NCBI GenBank assembly: GCA_017513525.1 | Contig: JAFXFC010000011.1 | Location: forward strand, 1 to 64,000 | Length of the DNA: 64,000 nt | Reading direction: 5' to 3' | Origin: Clostridia bacterium | GTDB lineage: Bacteria; Bacillota; Clostridia; Oscillospirales; Acutalibacteraceae | Shown: piece by piece, positions 34,202 through 43,323 of the stretch | Layout: the number at the start of each line of letters is the position of its first letter | Position numbering within the stretch: the first letter of the stretch is position 1 | Notes under the pieces: generated by a model | Told to the model about the DNA's origin: nothing | Databases searched by the model: none | Seen by the model: the letters and a program-made list of their open reading frames with translations, nothing else | Program-made: the position numbers and the translations under genes

Positions 34202-34332
34202 TAAAAAACCTCCGAATATTTGAATAAATCAAATCACTGATTTTTCGCAACATGGCTATTGTACCTTATTTTGTAATAAAAAGCAAGTTAAAAATTACAA
34301 AAAGTTACAAAAGTAACACAGTCTTGTTAACA

Positions 34333-34365
34333 TTAAATAAAAAAAGACGGTATAAAACCGTCTTT
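34333..34365 (-). terminator. Terminator of the pyrH-ispG cluster
   Basis: 9-bp stem AAAGACGGT/ACCGTCTTT, followed on the minus strand by a T run. Directly after ispG. Confidence 0.85.
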
Positions 34366-34389
34366 ATGGTAATATGTACAATGAAAAAA

Positions 34390-35433
34390 CTACATTTTTT
34401 CAATTTCTTTTAAGAGTTCATCGAAAAGCTTATCTTCAGAAACTTTTCTGAGTATAACACCTTTCTTAAAAATAAGGCCTTCTCCGTTACCGCCTGCGAT
34501 TCCGATATCCGCTTCCTTTGCTTCACCGGGACCGTTTACGATACAGCCCATAACAGCTACGGTGATATTCTTGTTACAGCCTCTTAATGCTTCTTCAACC
34601 TTATTTGCAAGCCCTATAAGATCAATTTTTGTTCTGCCGCAGGTAGGACAGGATACGAGGTTTACGCCGCTTTGTCTGAGTCCTGCAGCTTTTAGTATGT
34701 CATAGCCTGCATACACTTCTTTTACAGGGGGAGCAGTGAGAGATACCCTTATTGTATCTCCTATACCGTCAAGAAGCAGTGAGCCGATACCTATAGAAGA
34801 CTTTATAAGTCCCATTCTTTCAGTTCCCGCTTCCGTGACACCCAGATGCAGAGGATAATCTGATTTTTGAGCCATAAGACGGTATGCCTTGCAGGTAGTT
34901 GCAACATCCGAAGATTTTATTGAAATGACAATATCGTCAAAATCAAATTTTTCGAGAAGGCTTACATGGTATAAAGCACTTTCAACAAGAGCTTCAGGGC
35001 AGGGGGAACCGTATTTTGCAAGTATGTCTTTTTCAACCGAGCCTGAGTTTACGCCTATTCTTATGGGCACACCTTTTCTTTTGCACTCATTTGCTACTGC
35101 TTTTACTCTTTCGTCAGAACCGATATTTCCGGGATTTATGCGTATTTTATCAACACCTGCCGCAAGAGCTTCCAAGGCCATCTTATAATCAAAATGGATA
35201 TCTGCAACAATGGGCACTGTTGTATTTTCTTTTAATGCAGCAATAGTTTTTACTGCTTCCATATTAGGAACGGTTGCTCTTATTATTTCGCAACCTGCTT
35301 TTTCGAGTTCAATTGCCTGCTCTACCGAAGCTTTTATGTCTTCTGCAGGGGTATTAAGCATTGACTGTATTCTGACGGGGGAACCTCCGCCAAGAATTAA
35401 ATCTGCAATTTTTACCTGTTTTTTACTTGCCAT
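34390..35433 (-). CDS. ispG: 4-hydroxy-3-methylbut-2-enyl diphosphate synthase
   Basis: 347 residues. The iron-sulfur enzyme of the MEP isoprenoid pathway that converts MEcPP to HMBPP. Visible: GGGSPVRIQSMLNTP, PIVADIHFDYKMAL, KIRINPGNIG, LHLGVTEAGT, and the 4Fe-4S ligands in SCPTCGRTKIDL (Cys-x-x-Cys) and AVMGCIVNGPGEA. Shorter than the plant form, normal bacterial size. It starts seven bases after the rseP stop, the ribosome site overlapping that gene. Last gene of the cluster. Confidence 0.95.
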   Translation of the reverse strand: MASKKQVKIADLILGGGSPVRIQSMLNTPAEDIKASVEQAIELEKAGCEIIRATVPNMEAVKTIAALKENTTVPIVADIHFDYKMALEALAAGVDKIRINPGNIGSDERVKAVANECKRKGVPIRIGVNSGSVEKDILAKYGSPCPEALVESALYHVSLLEKFDFDDIVISIKSSDVATTCKAYRLMAQKSDYPLHLGVTEAGTERMGLIKSSIGIGSLLLDGIGDTIRVSLTAPPVKEVYAGYDILKAAGLRQSGVNLVSCPTCGRTKIDLIGLANKVEEALRGCNKNITVAVMGCIVNGPGEAKEADIGIAGGNGEGLIFKKGVILRKVSEDKLFDELLKEIEKM

Positions 35434-35440
35434 TTTTTTC

Positions 35441-36514
35441 TCATCCTTTGATAAGATTTGAAATGTCGTTAAATGTTATAAGAGCCATAAGTCCGAGAAG
35501 GAGTATAAGTCCCGCTGCATGGACTATCGCTTCAAATTTCTTGGGAACGGGTCTTCTGAAGATTACTTCTATAAATATAAAGAAAAGTCTGCCGCCGTCT
35601 AAAGCGGGGAGGGGGAGAAGATTTACGATGCCGATATTAACGGTAATAAATGCAAGCATGAAAATTATCATGGAATAATCAGCCGAAGATATAGCATCGC
35701 TTGCCGTATTTGCAACAATTCCTATTGTTCCTACAGGCCCCGAAATTTCATCCATAGAGTAATTGCCTCTGAACATATCTATAAGGCTCAGCCATATCAT
35801 CTTTGTCATAGATGCTGTTTCTTTTACGGAACCCGGAATGATATTCAAGAAGGTTGCCTTTTCATTCCCTACAACGAAGGAACAAAAGCCCTGTTCCATA
35901 TCATAAATTACATCCATCTGAGTAAATTCGAGTTTTTCACCGTTACGCTTTAATACAATGTCGTATTTTCCGTCATTGTTTCTGTAAAGGCAGTAATAAA
36001 GATCTCTTGCTGAATGTACTTTTGTGCCGTCAATGCTGATTATTTTGTCGCCAATGAGAACACCTGTTTCGGCTGTATACATATTTTCCGTAACATCGCT
36101 GACGGTAGTTGTTGGTACTGAACCGCTTATTGTAAGCATAATGCCTATAAGCACAAGGCCTAAGATTATATTAAGAGTAGCACCTGCCGCAATTACAATG
36201 AATCTCTTCCATGCCTTTTGGTTACCGAAGGCTCTCGGATCTTCAGAAGCCTCGTCTTCACCCTCAAGAGATACAAAACCGCCTATAGGAAGTATTCTCA
36301 GAGCATAAAGAGTTTCACCTTTCTGTTTTTTGAAAACAGCAGGACCCATGCCGATTGAGAATTCATTTACCTTTATTCTGAATAGCTTTGCAGTGCTGAA
36401 ATGTCCGAATTCATGTAAGGCAATGATTATCCCGAAGAAAAGTATGGCAAAAAGAATAGGCCAGACCTTTCCCCATACGGATGCAGCTGTTAAAGAAAGT
36501 AAAAAATTTTGCAA
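35441..36514 (-). CDS. rseP: RIP metalloprotease RseP
   Basis: 357 residues. A membrane-embedded site-2 protease that cleaves anti-sigma factors and signal peptides. Zinc motif ALHEFGHFSTAKLF (HExxH) in the first helix, PDZ domain in the middle (GVLIGDKIISIDGTKVHSARDL), and LPLPALDGGRLFF (third ligand Asp) in a late helix; about four membrane segments. TTG start at 36514 with AGGGTG seven bases upstream. Sits between dxr and ispG as in many Firmicutes. Confidence 0.94.
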   Translation of the reverse strand: MQNFLLSLTAASVWGKVWPILFAILFFGIIIALHEFGHFSTAKLFRIKVNEFSIGMGPAVFKKQKGETLYALRILPIGGFVSLEGEDEASEDPRAFGNQKAWKRFIVIAAGATLNIILGLVLIGIMLTISGSVPTTTVSDVTENMYTAETGVLIGDKIISIDGTKVHSARDLYYCLYRNNDGKYDIVLKRNGEKLEFTQMDVIYDMEQGFCSFVVGNEKATFLNIIPGSVKETASMTKMIWLSLIDMFRGNYSMDEISGPVGTIGIVANTASDAISSADYSMIIFMLAFITVNIGIVNLLPLPALDGGRLFFIFIEVIFRRPVPKKFEAIVHAAGLILLLGLMALITFNDISNLIKG

Positions 36515-36555
36515 AGAGTATCACCCTTTAAATATTTTATCATATTATATAGGTC

Positions 36556-37704
36556 TTATATAATACTGTTGTTTACGGCTTGCCTTGCCGCTTTGTCTGT
36601 TTCATAAATGTCATCCAATGTGAAATCCTTTTTATCGGGAGTAACATCAAATGCAGTGCGGATAAGTCTTCCCAAATCCGGAAATCCGATTTTCCCTTCT
36701 CTGAAAAGGCGATTTGCCTCTTCATTTGCACTGTTGACTGCCGCGGGATAAAGTCCGCCTTTTGTAATAGCCTCACGGCAAATGTTGAGACAGTCAAATA
36801 CTTCATAGTCAGGCTTATAAAAGGTAAGCTTTCCGATTTCGGAGAGATCCAATTCTCCGACAGGAGAAGGGTATCTTTCGGGGTAAGTAAGGGCATACTG
36901 AATGGGAATTCTCATATCCGAAAGTCCAAGCTGTGCTATTACAGAGTTATCATCATACATGACCATTGAATGTATGATGCTTTCTCTGTGTACGAGAACA
37001 TCTATATTTTCGGGAGCAACACCGAAAAGAAAATGTGCTTCGATAAGTTCAAGTCCTTTGTTGAACATGGATGCGGAGTCGATAGTGATTTTAGCACCCA
37101 TATCCCAAGTGGGATGCTTCAGTGCATCGGCGGCTGTCACATTTTTAAGCTCTTGCCTTGTTTTGCCGAAAAAAGGACCGCCTGAAGCTGTAAGGATTAT
37201 CTTTTTAAGTGCTTTGTTAGAGGGCTTCCCCTGAAGGCACTGGAATATTGCTGAATGCTCACTGTCAACGGGAAGAATTTCTTTTCCTGTTTTTTTTGCG
37301 GCATCAAGCACAAGATGACCGCCTGCAACCAAGGCTTCTTTATTTGCAAGAGCAAGCGTTTTTCCGCTTTCTAGAACTGCTAAAGCAGGACGAAGTCCCG
37401 CAAGTCCTACAATAGAGTCAATAACCGTATCTGCATCGGTTTCAGCGGCACACATACAAATGCCCTCTACACCAGAAAAAACCTTTGTTGATGTGTCTTT
37501 AACTCTGAGCTTCAGCTCTGCCGCCGCTGCAATATCTGAGAGAGCGGCATATTTCGGCTTGAATTTTCTTATTTGCTCTTCAAGTCTTTTGAAATCTCTG
37601 TGAGCTGTAACAGCTTCAACCGAATAATCGGATTTTTCTGCCACATCGAGAGATTGTACGCCTATTGAGCCTGTAGAACCTAAAACAGCAATAGCTTTTT
37701 TCAT
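36556..37704 (-). CDS. dxr: 1-deoxy-D-xylulose 5-phosphate reductoisomerase
   Basis: 382 residues. The NADPH-dependent second step of the MEP isoprenoid pathway. NADPH site AVLGSTGSIGVQSLDV at the N-terminus, LANKEALVAGG, metal/substrate block LPVDSEHSAIFQCLQG, LTASGGPFFGK, and the C-terminal EANRLFREGKIGFPDL. GAGG lies before ATG. Directly after cdsA with a 15-base gap. Confidence 0.96.
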   Translation of the reverse strand: MKKAIAVLGSTGSIGVQSLDVAEKSDYSVEAVTAHRDFKRLEEQIRKFKPKYAALSDIAAAAELKLRVKDTSTKVFSGVEGICMCAAETDADTVIDSIVGLAGLRPALAVLESGKTLALANKEALVAGGHLVLDAAKKTGKEILPVDSEHSAIFQCLQGKPSNKALKKIILTASGGPFFGKTRQELKNVTAADALKHPTWDMGAKITIDSASMFNKGLELIEAHFLFGVAPENIDVLVHRESIIHSMVMYDDNSVIAQLGLSDMRIPIQYALTYPERYPSPVGELDLSEIGKLTFYKPDYEVFDCLNICREAITKGGLYPAAVNSANEEANRLFREGKIGFPDLGRLIRTAFDVTPDKKDFTLDDIYETDKAARQAVNNSII

Positions 37705-37719
37705 ATCTTTTCCTCTTTA

Positions 37720-38565
37720 TTATATGGCATTAATAACTGTAATAATCGAATAAAGAACAGGGAATACAAAACATGAGCTGTCAAAGCGATCCATTACACC
37801 GCCGTGACCGGGAAGAATATTTCCGAAATCCTTGATACCGTGATGTCTTTTAACAGTAGATGCGGCAAGATCGCCGAATATGCTTATAACTGAAAGCACT
37901 ACCGATGAAATTATAACAGTAATAAGACCGATTTCTGCAGAAAGGTCAAAATTATATTTGAAGACAAGGAATAGAACAACATTGAGAATTGCTGTGCAGA
38001 CAATACCGCCTATTGCACCCTCTATAGTTTTCTTAGGAGAAATAACGGGAGCCAATTTATGTTTGCCGAAGAACTTTCCTGTGAAAAATGCAAAGGTATC
38101 CGAAAGCCAACAGCAGAAAAATGCAAATAATAAGAAAAATATGCCGTCAGTCTTTTTATATGTATCGGGGGAAGTAATATATACATCTCTGAAAAGAATT
38201 ACACAAGAAAGTGCAGATGGAACAAATACGCTTGCAGCAAGAGAGCTTGCTACCTGTTCAAATTTAAGGTTCTCGAAGTCAAGCACCATAATAATGAGAG
38301 AAATTATTACGACTGCTGTTATGACAGGGAATAAAGGTATATTAAGCCCAGACTTATAATCAAAATATAAGGGGATAAGTGCCGCAACGGCAATGCACAA
38401 TATCCTGAATACAAGGTTTTTAACTTCAAAAGCCTTTATCATTTCATATACACCTATAGCTGCAACCAATGCAAGCACAACTGCAAATATGGGGGTATAC
38501 ATTGAAAATAACCAACCTATAACTATTACTAAACCTACAAGTCCTGTGATTATACGAGTTTTCAT
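37720..38565 (-). CDS. cdsA: Phosphatidate cytidylyltransferase
   Basis: 281 residues. A polytopic membrane enzyme that makes CDP-diacylglycerol for phospholipids. About seven hydrophobic segments; the C-terminal signature FGDLAASTVKRHHGIKDFGNILPGHGGVMDRFDS is nearly canonical (S-x(8)-K-R-x(4)-K-D-x(5)-G-H-G-G-x-x-D-R-x-D). 70 bases after uppS. Confidence 0.95.
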   Translation of the reverse strand: MKTRIITGLVGLVIVIGWLFSMYTPIFAVVLALVAAIGVYEMIKAFEVKNLVFRILCIAVAALIPLYFDYKSGLNIPLFPVITAVVIISLIIMVLDFENLKFEQVASSLAASVFVPSALSCVILFRDVYITSPDTYKKTDGIFFLLFAFFCCWLSDTFAFFTGKFFGKHKLAPVISPKKTIEGAIGGIVCTAILNVVLFLVFKYNFDLSAEIGLITVIISSVVLSVISIFGDLAASTVKRHHGIKDFGNILPGHGGVMDRFDSSCFVFPVLYSIITVINAI

Positions 38566-38635
38566 GATTTAATTTATCCTTACTGTTTTTTTCTTATAAT
38601 GTAAACAAAGCGGATGCGTACACATCCGCCAAAGC

Positions 38636-39361
38636 TCACACTCCGCCGAAACGGCGGTTTCTTTTTTGAAAGGCAAAAAGTGCTTCGTCAAAATCCTTTT
38701 CTGTAAAATCGGGCCATAATACATCGGAATACCAGAATTCCGCATATGCCGATTGCCATAAAAGGAAATTGGAAAGACGCTGTTCACCGCTGGGTCTTAT
38801 AACAAGATCAACAGGAGGCTGTTCTCCTGTATAAAGCCCCTTTTCAATAGTTTCTAAGGTTATATCCTCAGGCTTAATTTTCCCTGAAAGGATATCACCT
38901 GCAATATTCTTTACACTGTGAAGAATTTCCTGCTGACCGCCGTAGTTTATGGCAAGATTGAGATTTACCTTTGTCATATCCTTTGTAGCGTCTTCAAGAT
39001 ATTCCATTGCAAAACGCAGCTCAGGAGTAAGTACATCCTTGTCGCCTAAGAAGCGCAGACGGATACCTTTTTCAAGGTTCTCCTGAAGTCGGTCTTCCGC
39101 TTCTTTGAGGTAATCTCCGAAAAGCTTCATAATGGCATTAACTTCATCTTCGGGGCGAGACCAGTTTTCCGTTGAAAAAGCATAAAAGGAAATATGGCGG
39201 ATACCAAGCTCTCCTGCGTATTCACCGATTTTTCTGAAGGTTTTTGCACCTTCAATATGTCCCATTTTTCTCGGAAGACCGCGGTTTTTTGCCCATCTGC
39301 CGTTGCCGTCCATTATTACGCCCACATGAGCGGGAAGAATACTGAATTTTGAGTCTGCCAT
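38636..39361 (-). CDS. uppS: Undecaprenyl diphosphate synthase
   Basis: 241 residues. A cis-prenyltransferase that makes the C55 lipid carrier for cell-wall synthesis. HVGVIMDGNGRWAKNRGLPR at the N-terminus, GHIEGAKT, YAFSTENWSRP, LNLAINYGGQ, and the C-terminal DLVIRPSGEQRLSNFLLWQSAYAEF. Three bases after the frr stop. Confidence 0.95.
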   Translation of the reverse strand: MADSKFSILPAHVGVIMDGNGRWAKNRGLPRKMGHIEGAKTFRKIGEYAGELGIRHISFYAFSTENWSRPEDEVNAIMKLFGDYLKEAEDRLQENLEKGIRLRFLGDKDVLTPELRFAMEYLEDATKDMTKVNLNLAINYGGQQEILHSVKNIAGDILSGKIKPEDITLETIEKGLYTGEQPPVDLVIRPSGEQRLSNFLLWQSAYAEFWYSDVLWPDFTEKDFDEALFAFQKRNRRFGGV

Positions 39362-39364
39362 ATT

Positions 39365-39919
39365 TTAGATTTCCATTATTTCGGCTTCTTTAGCTGCAGC
39401 TACAGAATCTACCTGCTTGATAAAATCGTCGGTGATCTTCTGAACTTCGCCTTCGCCGTACTTAAGATCATCTTCTGTAATCTCTGAATTTTTCTTCATT
39501 GTCTTGAGCTTTTCAAGAGCATCTCTTCTGATATTTCTTATTGCAACCTTTGAATTTTCAGCAGTTGACTTAACATCCTTAACAAGAGCCTTTCTTCTTT
39601 CCTCCGTAAGAGGGGGGAATGTAAGACGGATAACAGAACCGTCATTCTGGGGATTTATGCCGATATCAGAAGTCTGAATAGCCTTTTCAATGAGCTTGAG
39701 AGCGGATTTATCCCAGGGCTGGATAACAAGAATTCTTGCTTCTGCAACAGAAACAGCAGCCATCTGATTTACGGGAGTGGGAACGCCCCAATAGTCAACT
39801 CTTATGCTGTCAAGCACGGCAGGATTTGCTCTGCCTGCACGGATAGAATTATATTCTGAATTGAGTGCAGAAATAGATTTTGTCATTTTTTCCTTTGCGA
39901 ATTCAAATACTGTTTTCAT
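39365..39919 (-). CDS. frr: Ribosome recycling factor
   Basis: 184 residues, usual length. It splits post-termination ribosomes with EF-G. Three-helix domain plus beta domain: SIRAGRANPAVLDSIRVDYWG, ISPWD-like ILVIQPWDKSALKLIEKAI, DIGINPQNDGSVIRLTFPPLTEERRKALVK. CGGAGG lies before ATG. Follows pyrH by 51 bases, the order seen in most bacteria. Confidence 0.96.
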   Translation of the reverse strand: MKTVFEFAKEKMTKSISALNSEYNSIRAGRANPAVLDSIRVDYWGVPTPVNQMAAVSVAEARILVIQPWDKSALKLIEKAIQTSDIGINPQNDGSVIRLTFPPLTEERRKALVKDVKSTAENSKVAIRNIRRDALEKLKTMKKNSEITEDDLKYGEGEVQKITDDFIKQVDSVAAAKEAEIMEI

Positions 39920-39970
39920 GGTTTTTCCTCCGAGAATATTTATTATTAAAATTGCCTTAGTAATTACCGT

Positions 39971-40675
39971 TTATTTAACGATAGTTCCGATATTTTCGCC
40001 GAGAACGGCTCTTTTTATGTTTTCGGGATCATTGAGATTAAAAACAAGAACGGGAAGACGGCTGTTTCCTGCAAGGGCTGCAGCGGTATTATCCATAACG
40101 CCTAAATGCTTTTCGAGTATCTCATCATAGGTGAGGGTATCATACTTTACGGCATCGGGATACTTGTTAGGATCCTTATCGTAAACACCGTCAACATTTG
40201 TTGCCTTGAAAAAGATGTCGCATTCTGTTTCGATGGCTCTCAGAGCAGCCCCCGAATCTGTGCTGAAAAGGGGACTTCCCGTACCGCAGCCGAAAATAAC
40301 GATTCTGCCGTTTTTCATGTATCTTACCGCTTCATCCTTATTAAAAGGAACAGCCATTCTCTGAATATCAAGAGCTGTCATAACGACTGCATCGTTTCCT
40401 GCAGTGATAAGTCCTTCCTGGAGTGCAAGGCAGTTTATAACTGTTGCAAGCATACCCATATGGTCTGCTCTTGTTCTGTCCATGCTGCCGCTTGAACGGC
40501 CTCTCCAGAAATTGCCGCCGCCGACAACAATGCCTATTTCAACACCCATATCGGCAACTTCTTTGATAATAGTGCAAACTTCGTTTACCGTATCAAAGTT
40601 TATTCCGTGACCGGCTTCGCCTGCAAGGACTTCGCCGCTTAATTTGAGAAGTATTCTTTTATAAACAGGTTTCAT
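39971..40675 (-). CDS. pyrH: UMP kinase
   Basis: 234 residues. It phosphorylates UMP to UDP. Amino-acid-kinase fold with RILLKLSGEVLAGE, VGGGNFWRG, RADHMGMLATVINCLAL, TSPFFSTDS-like GTGSPLFSTDSGAALRAIE, and KATNVDGVYDKDPNKYPDA. AGGAGG precedes ATG. First gene of the cluster; the usual rpsB-tsf upstream pair is not here, and a divergent sugar kinase gene takes that place. Confidence 0.96.
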   Translation of the reverse strand: MKPVYKRILLKLSGEVLAGEAGHGINFDTVNEVCTIIKEVADMGVEIGIVVGGGNFWRGRSSGSMDRTRADHMGMLATVINCLALQEGLITAGNDAVVMTALDIQRMAVPFNKDEAVRYMKNGRIVIFGCGTGSPLFSTDSGAALRAIETECDIFFKATNVDGVYDKDPNKYPDAVKYDTLTYDEILEKHLGVMDNTAAALAGNSRLPVLVFNLNDPENIKRAVLGENIGTIVK

Positions 40676-40704
40676 AGAGTCCTCCTAATTTTTCTCTATC
40701 ATAT

Positions 40705-40733
40705 ATTTTAACCCAAAAGTTTCCATATGTAAA
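40705..40733 (-). promoter_or_regulatory. Promoter of pyrH
   Basis: Minus strand TTTACA, 17-base spacer, TAAAAT, about 30 bases before ATG. Confidence 0.65.
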
Positions 40734-40748
40734 GAAAAAAATACTAAC

Positions 40749-40776
40749 TTGACTATTTTTTTCTTTGTGGTATAAT
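40749..40776 (+). promoter_or_regulatory. Promoter of the NahK-like kinase gene
   Basis: TTGACT, 16-base spacer, TATAAT, 28 bases before ATG. Confidence 0.8.
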
Positions 40777-40804
40777 TTGGACAGTAACAATAGGAGGAAA
40801 ATCT

Positions 40805-41932
40805 ATGTTTACTAATGAAGAAATTAAATCTATTCTTGATAATTTTGCTATAGCCGGGAATTTTGTTTCCTTTGCTCCCATTAATGACGGACATATTAAT
40901 GATACTCTCTGTGTTGTTTATGATGTAGACGGTGTGGAAATGTGGCATTTGCTTCAGAGGATTAACACAACCGTCTTCAAAAAGCCTGATGAGCTTATGG
41001 CAAATGTTGATTGTGTAACCTCTTTTTTAAGAGATAAAATTATAGCAGCAGGCGGTGACTGCGAAAGAGAAGCACTCTACTGTAAGCCTACAAGAACAGG
41101 AAAAAAGTATTATGAAGATGAAAAGGGTAGAGTGTGGCGCTTATATAACTTTGTTGTAAACAGCTATTCCAATAATTCCATCGATTCTCCTGAAGTATTC
41201 TTTAATGCAGGTAAGGCATTCGGAGAATTCCAAAGACTTCTTGCAGATTTCCCCATTGATAAGCTCTATGAAACCATTCCCGATTTTCATAACACGGGCA
41301 AACGTTACAGAAATCTCGTAAATGCTATAGCCTCAGATCCTCAGGGCAGAGTAAAGTATCTGGATGAAGAAATAAATTTCTGTTATGCCCGCCGTAATGA
41401 AACATATATTCTTACGGGAAAGGCTCTTATCGGTGATTTACCTCTGAGAGTTACCCATAATGATACAAAGCTTAACAATATTCTTTTTGACAGCACTACA
41501 AACGAACCCGTTTGCATAGTTGACCTTGACACCGTTATGCCGGGACTGAGCCTCTATGATTTCGGCGATGCTATCCGCTTCGGTGCAAATACTGCAGCAG
41601 AAGATGAAAAAGACCTTTCAAAGGTATCTCTTGATCTTGGTCTTTATGAGCAGTATGTGAGAGGCTTCCTTACATCTGCAGGTAAAAGTCTTGTCCCCGA
41701 AGAAGTAAGACTTCTTCCGTTCTCTGCAAAAATGATGACTCTCGAATGCGGTATGCGCTTTCTTACAGACTACATTGACGGAGATGTTTATTTCAAAATA
41801 CACTATCCCGATCACAATCTTGTCCGTTGCCATACACAGTTTGCTCTCGTTGCCGATATAGAAGTAAAGTATGAAGAAATGATGGCAATTACTGCAAAGG
41901 CATATAAAGAGATCTGCGGAAAAGACCTTTAA
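40805..41932 (+). CDS. nahK: N-acetylhexosamine 1-kinase-like sugar kinase (APH family)
   Basis: 375 residues of the aminoglycoside-phosphotransferase fold. The closest match by motif is NahK of bifidobacteria and clostridia, which makes GlcNAc/GalNAc-1-phosphate from sugars released from lacto-N-biose and galacto-N-biose. Visible: PINDGHINDTL (nucleotide loop), LLQRINTTVFKKP, the catalytic block LRVTHNDTKLNNILFD, and metal site CIVDLDTVMPGLSLYDFGDAIRFGANT. Cytoplasmic. AGGAGG lies before ATG; own promoter and terminator. The phosphorylase lnpA normally next to it is absent, though GalT is about 13 kb away. The gene symbol is by similarity and moderately sure. Confidence 0.82.
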   Translation: MFTNEEIKSILDNFAIAGNFVSFAPINDGHINDTLCVVYDVDGVEMWHLLQRINTTVFKKPDELMANVDCVTSFLRDKIIAAGGDCEREALYCKPTRTGKKYYEDEKGRVWRLYNFVVNSYSNNSIDSPEVFFNAGKAFGEFQRLLADFPIDKLYETIPDFHNTGKRYRNLVNAIASDPQGRVKYLDEEINFCYARRNETYILTGKALIGDLPLRVTHNDTKLNNILFDSTTNEPVCIVDLDTVMPGLSLYDFGDAIRFGANTAAEDEKDLSKVSLDLGLYEQYVRGFLTSAGKSLVPEEVRLLPFSAKMMTLECGMRFLTDYIDGDVYFKIHYPDHNLVRCHTQFALVADIEVKYEEMMAITAKAYKEICGKDL

Positions 41933-41952
41933 TAATTGCATTTATAAGTAAA

Positions 41953-41996
41953 CAGATGTTTTAATTCGTCACTGAATTAAGACATCTGTATTTTTT
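41953..41996 (+). terminator. Terminator of the NahK-like gene
   Basis: 15-bp stem (41953-41967 with 41974-41988, one G-T pair), then TATTTTTT. Confidence 0.88.
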
Positions 41997-42043
41997 GTGT
42001 GTTTTTATGAATGTTTTTTGATTATATTTGTGCAATATTATAC

Positions 42044-42072
42044 TTTTATGATTTTCATTGTTGTGATATAAT
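42044..42072 (+). promoter_or_regulatory. Extended -10 promoter of the 54-residue peptide gene
   Basis: TGATATAAT (TGn extended -10). The -35 at 42044 (TTTTAT) is poor. The leader holds a small hairpin AACAGG-TTTT-CCTGTT at about 42083-42098. Confidence 0.6.
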
Positions 42073-42130
42073 TTTGACATTGAACAGGTTTTCCTGTTTC
42101 ATGAATTTATTTATGAAAGGAATATGTAAA

Positions 42131-42295
42131 ATGGAAGAATCAACAACAATCATCACTGAAGAAGGCACTATTGATAAATCAGGCTTTAATGGTATCATTG
42201 AGGCAATTAAGGGTGTTTTTGCAGCTATTATGGCTTTTTTTCAGGGCATTGCTGAATTATTCGGAAATCTTTTTAATTCAGGCGAAGAAGCATAA
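42131..42295 (+). CDS. 54-residue peptide with a strongly amphipathic hydrophobic helix
   Basis: An acidic N-terminus (MEESTTIITEEGTIDKSG), then a long helix-prone run of about 30 residues, aromatic and Ile/Ala-rich (FNGIIEAIKGVFAAIMAFF QGIAELFGNLF, split here), and an acidic tail. No signal peptide, Cys or leader-cleavage motif. AAGGA lies before ATG. Its own extended -10 promoter, a leader hairpin and a shared terminator say it is a real gene. Similar in layout to the 50-residue peptide at 50952 and to the C-terminal helix of the protein at 27991. It could be a membrane-active or membrane-targeting peptide, a bacteriocin-like product or a regulator; none can be shown. Confidence 0.72.
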   Translation: MEESTTIITEEGTIDKSGFNGIIEAIKGVFAAIMAFFQGIAELFGNLFNSGEEA

Positions 42296-42340
42296 TAGGC
42301 TTCTGAATATAGAATAATCCTGATATTAAAACAAAAAAAA

Positions 42341-42380
42341 CAGGCAATTATTTCTCTTTGCGGAAATAATTGTCTGTTTT
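42341..42380. terminator. Bidirectional terminator
   Basis: 14-bp stem (42341-42354 with 42363-42376, one mismatch), A run before and TTTT after. Closes the peptide gene and the convergent TPM gene. Confidence 0.85.
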
Positions 42381-42400
42381 CATTTGTTTAGTTAATTTGC

Positions 42401-43309
42401 TCAGAAGCGTCCTCGTGAGCCGCCGTGGGTTCTGCCGGAAGAGGAACGGTGTGTGCTGCTGCCGCCGGAGCTTCTGCCGGTTGAATTGCCGCTCGTGTTA
42501 TTGGCCTTTGGCTTTGGTGTTTTCTTAATGTTTCTATACATAAATACATCTCTTTGCTGAGTTATATTAAAGCTTCCCGCGACTACATAATCGGAAGCAG
42601 CAGCCTTGCTTCTTACGGTTTTCAGCTGTGATTTGAGATACCCCGTATAAATAAAGCCGATAATGATACCTATAACAATTGCAACTAATATCCATTTTAT
42701 TGAAAAGAACTGATTAGAAGGCTCATTCGGTTTGTAATCATTATAGTAGTAATCGTCTTCATAATAGTAATCGTCATCTACATTGTAATTATAATCATCA
42801 TTTACGGAATTGTAATTATAATCAAAAAATATGTCATTGCATTTCTCTTGAAAGGCTATGAAAGCACCTGTGTAATCTGAGTCTGAAAGATAGGGGATAA
42901 ATTCATTTTCAAGAAGACTTAAATTATAGTCAGAAAATATTTCAATTGCCGTACCGTGAGTAGTGGTTGCAAACTCACGGTTCCCCATATCAACAACCAG
43001 CATAATGCCGTCATCATTTTCGCCGTAGCCGAAGCCGTTATAATCGTAATAATCATCGGCGAATATGGTTATATCCTGTCCGTTGGTGGAGTTTACTGTA
43101 AGAATTGCCACTTCACATTCATAGGTTTTACTTATTTCTTCAAGCTTTGAAAGAAGAATTTCTTCATCTTCATCAGAGATAAGTTGGGCAAAATCATATA
43201 TCAGTGACTCGCGAACAGAACCGCTGTAATCATATTCATATGCAAGGACTGTAAATCCGAGCGAAAAAATCAGAAGTGTGCAGACAATAAAAGTAAGTAA
43301 TTTTTTCAT
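42401..43309 (-). CDS. TPM-domain membrane protein
   Basis: 302 residues. Signal peptide (LLTFIVCTLLIFSLGFTVLA), then a TPM domain (about 30-150: LIYDFAQLISDEDEEILLSKLEEISKTYECEVAILTVNS, GYGENDDGIMLVVDMGNREFATTTHG). Next a Tyr/Asp-rich low-complexity stretch (about 170-195), one transmembrane helix (WILVAIVIGIIIGFIYTGYL), and a cytoplasmic tail rich in Ser/Gly/Arg (ending SSGRTHGGSRGRF). TPM proteins (Psb32, Rv-type and PspC-linked) act as phosphatases or chaperones in membrane maintenance. It follows the zinc-ribbon membrane protein by 14 bases, a pairing seen in many Clostridia, and probably works with it. Confidence 0.87.
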   Translation of the reverse strand: MKKLLTFIVCTLLIFSLGFTVLAYEYDYSGSVRESLIYDFAQLISDEDEEILLSKLEEISKTYECEVAILTVNSTNGQDITIFADDYYDYNGFGYGENDDGIMLVVDMGNREFATTTHGTAIEIFSDYNLSLLENEFIPYLSDSDYTGAFIAFQEKCNDIFFDYNYNSVNDDYNYNVDDDYYYEDDYYYNDYKPNEPSNQFFSIKWILVAIVIGIIIGFIYTGYLKSQLKTVRSKAAASDYVVAGSFNITQQRDVFMYRNIKKTPKPKANNTSGNSTGRSSGGSSTHRSSSGRTHGGSRGRF

Positions 43310-43323
43310 TTTTCTGCACCTCC

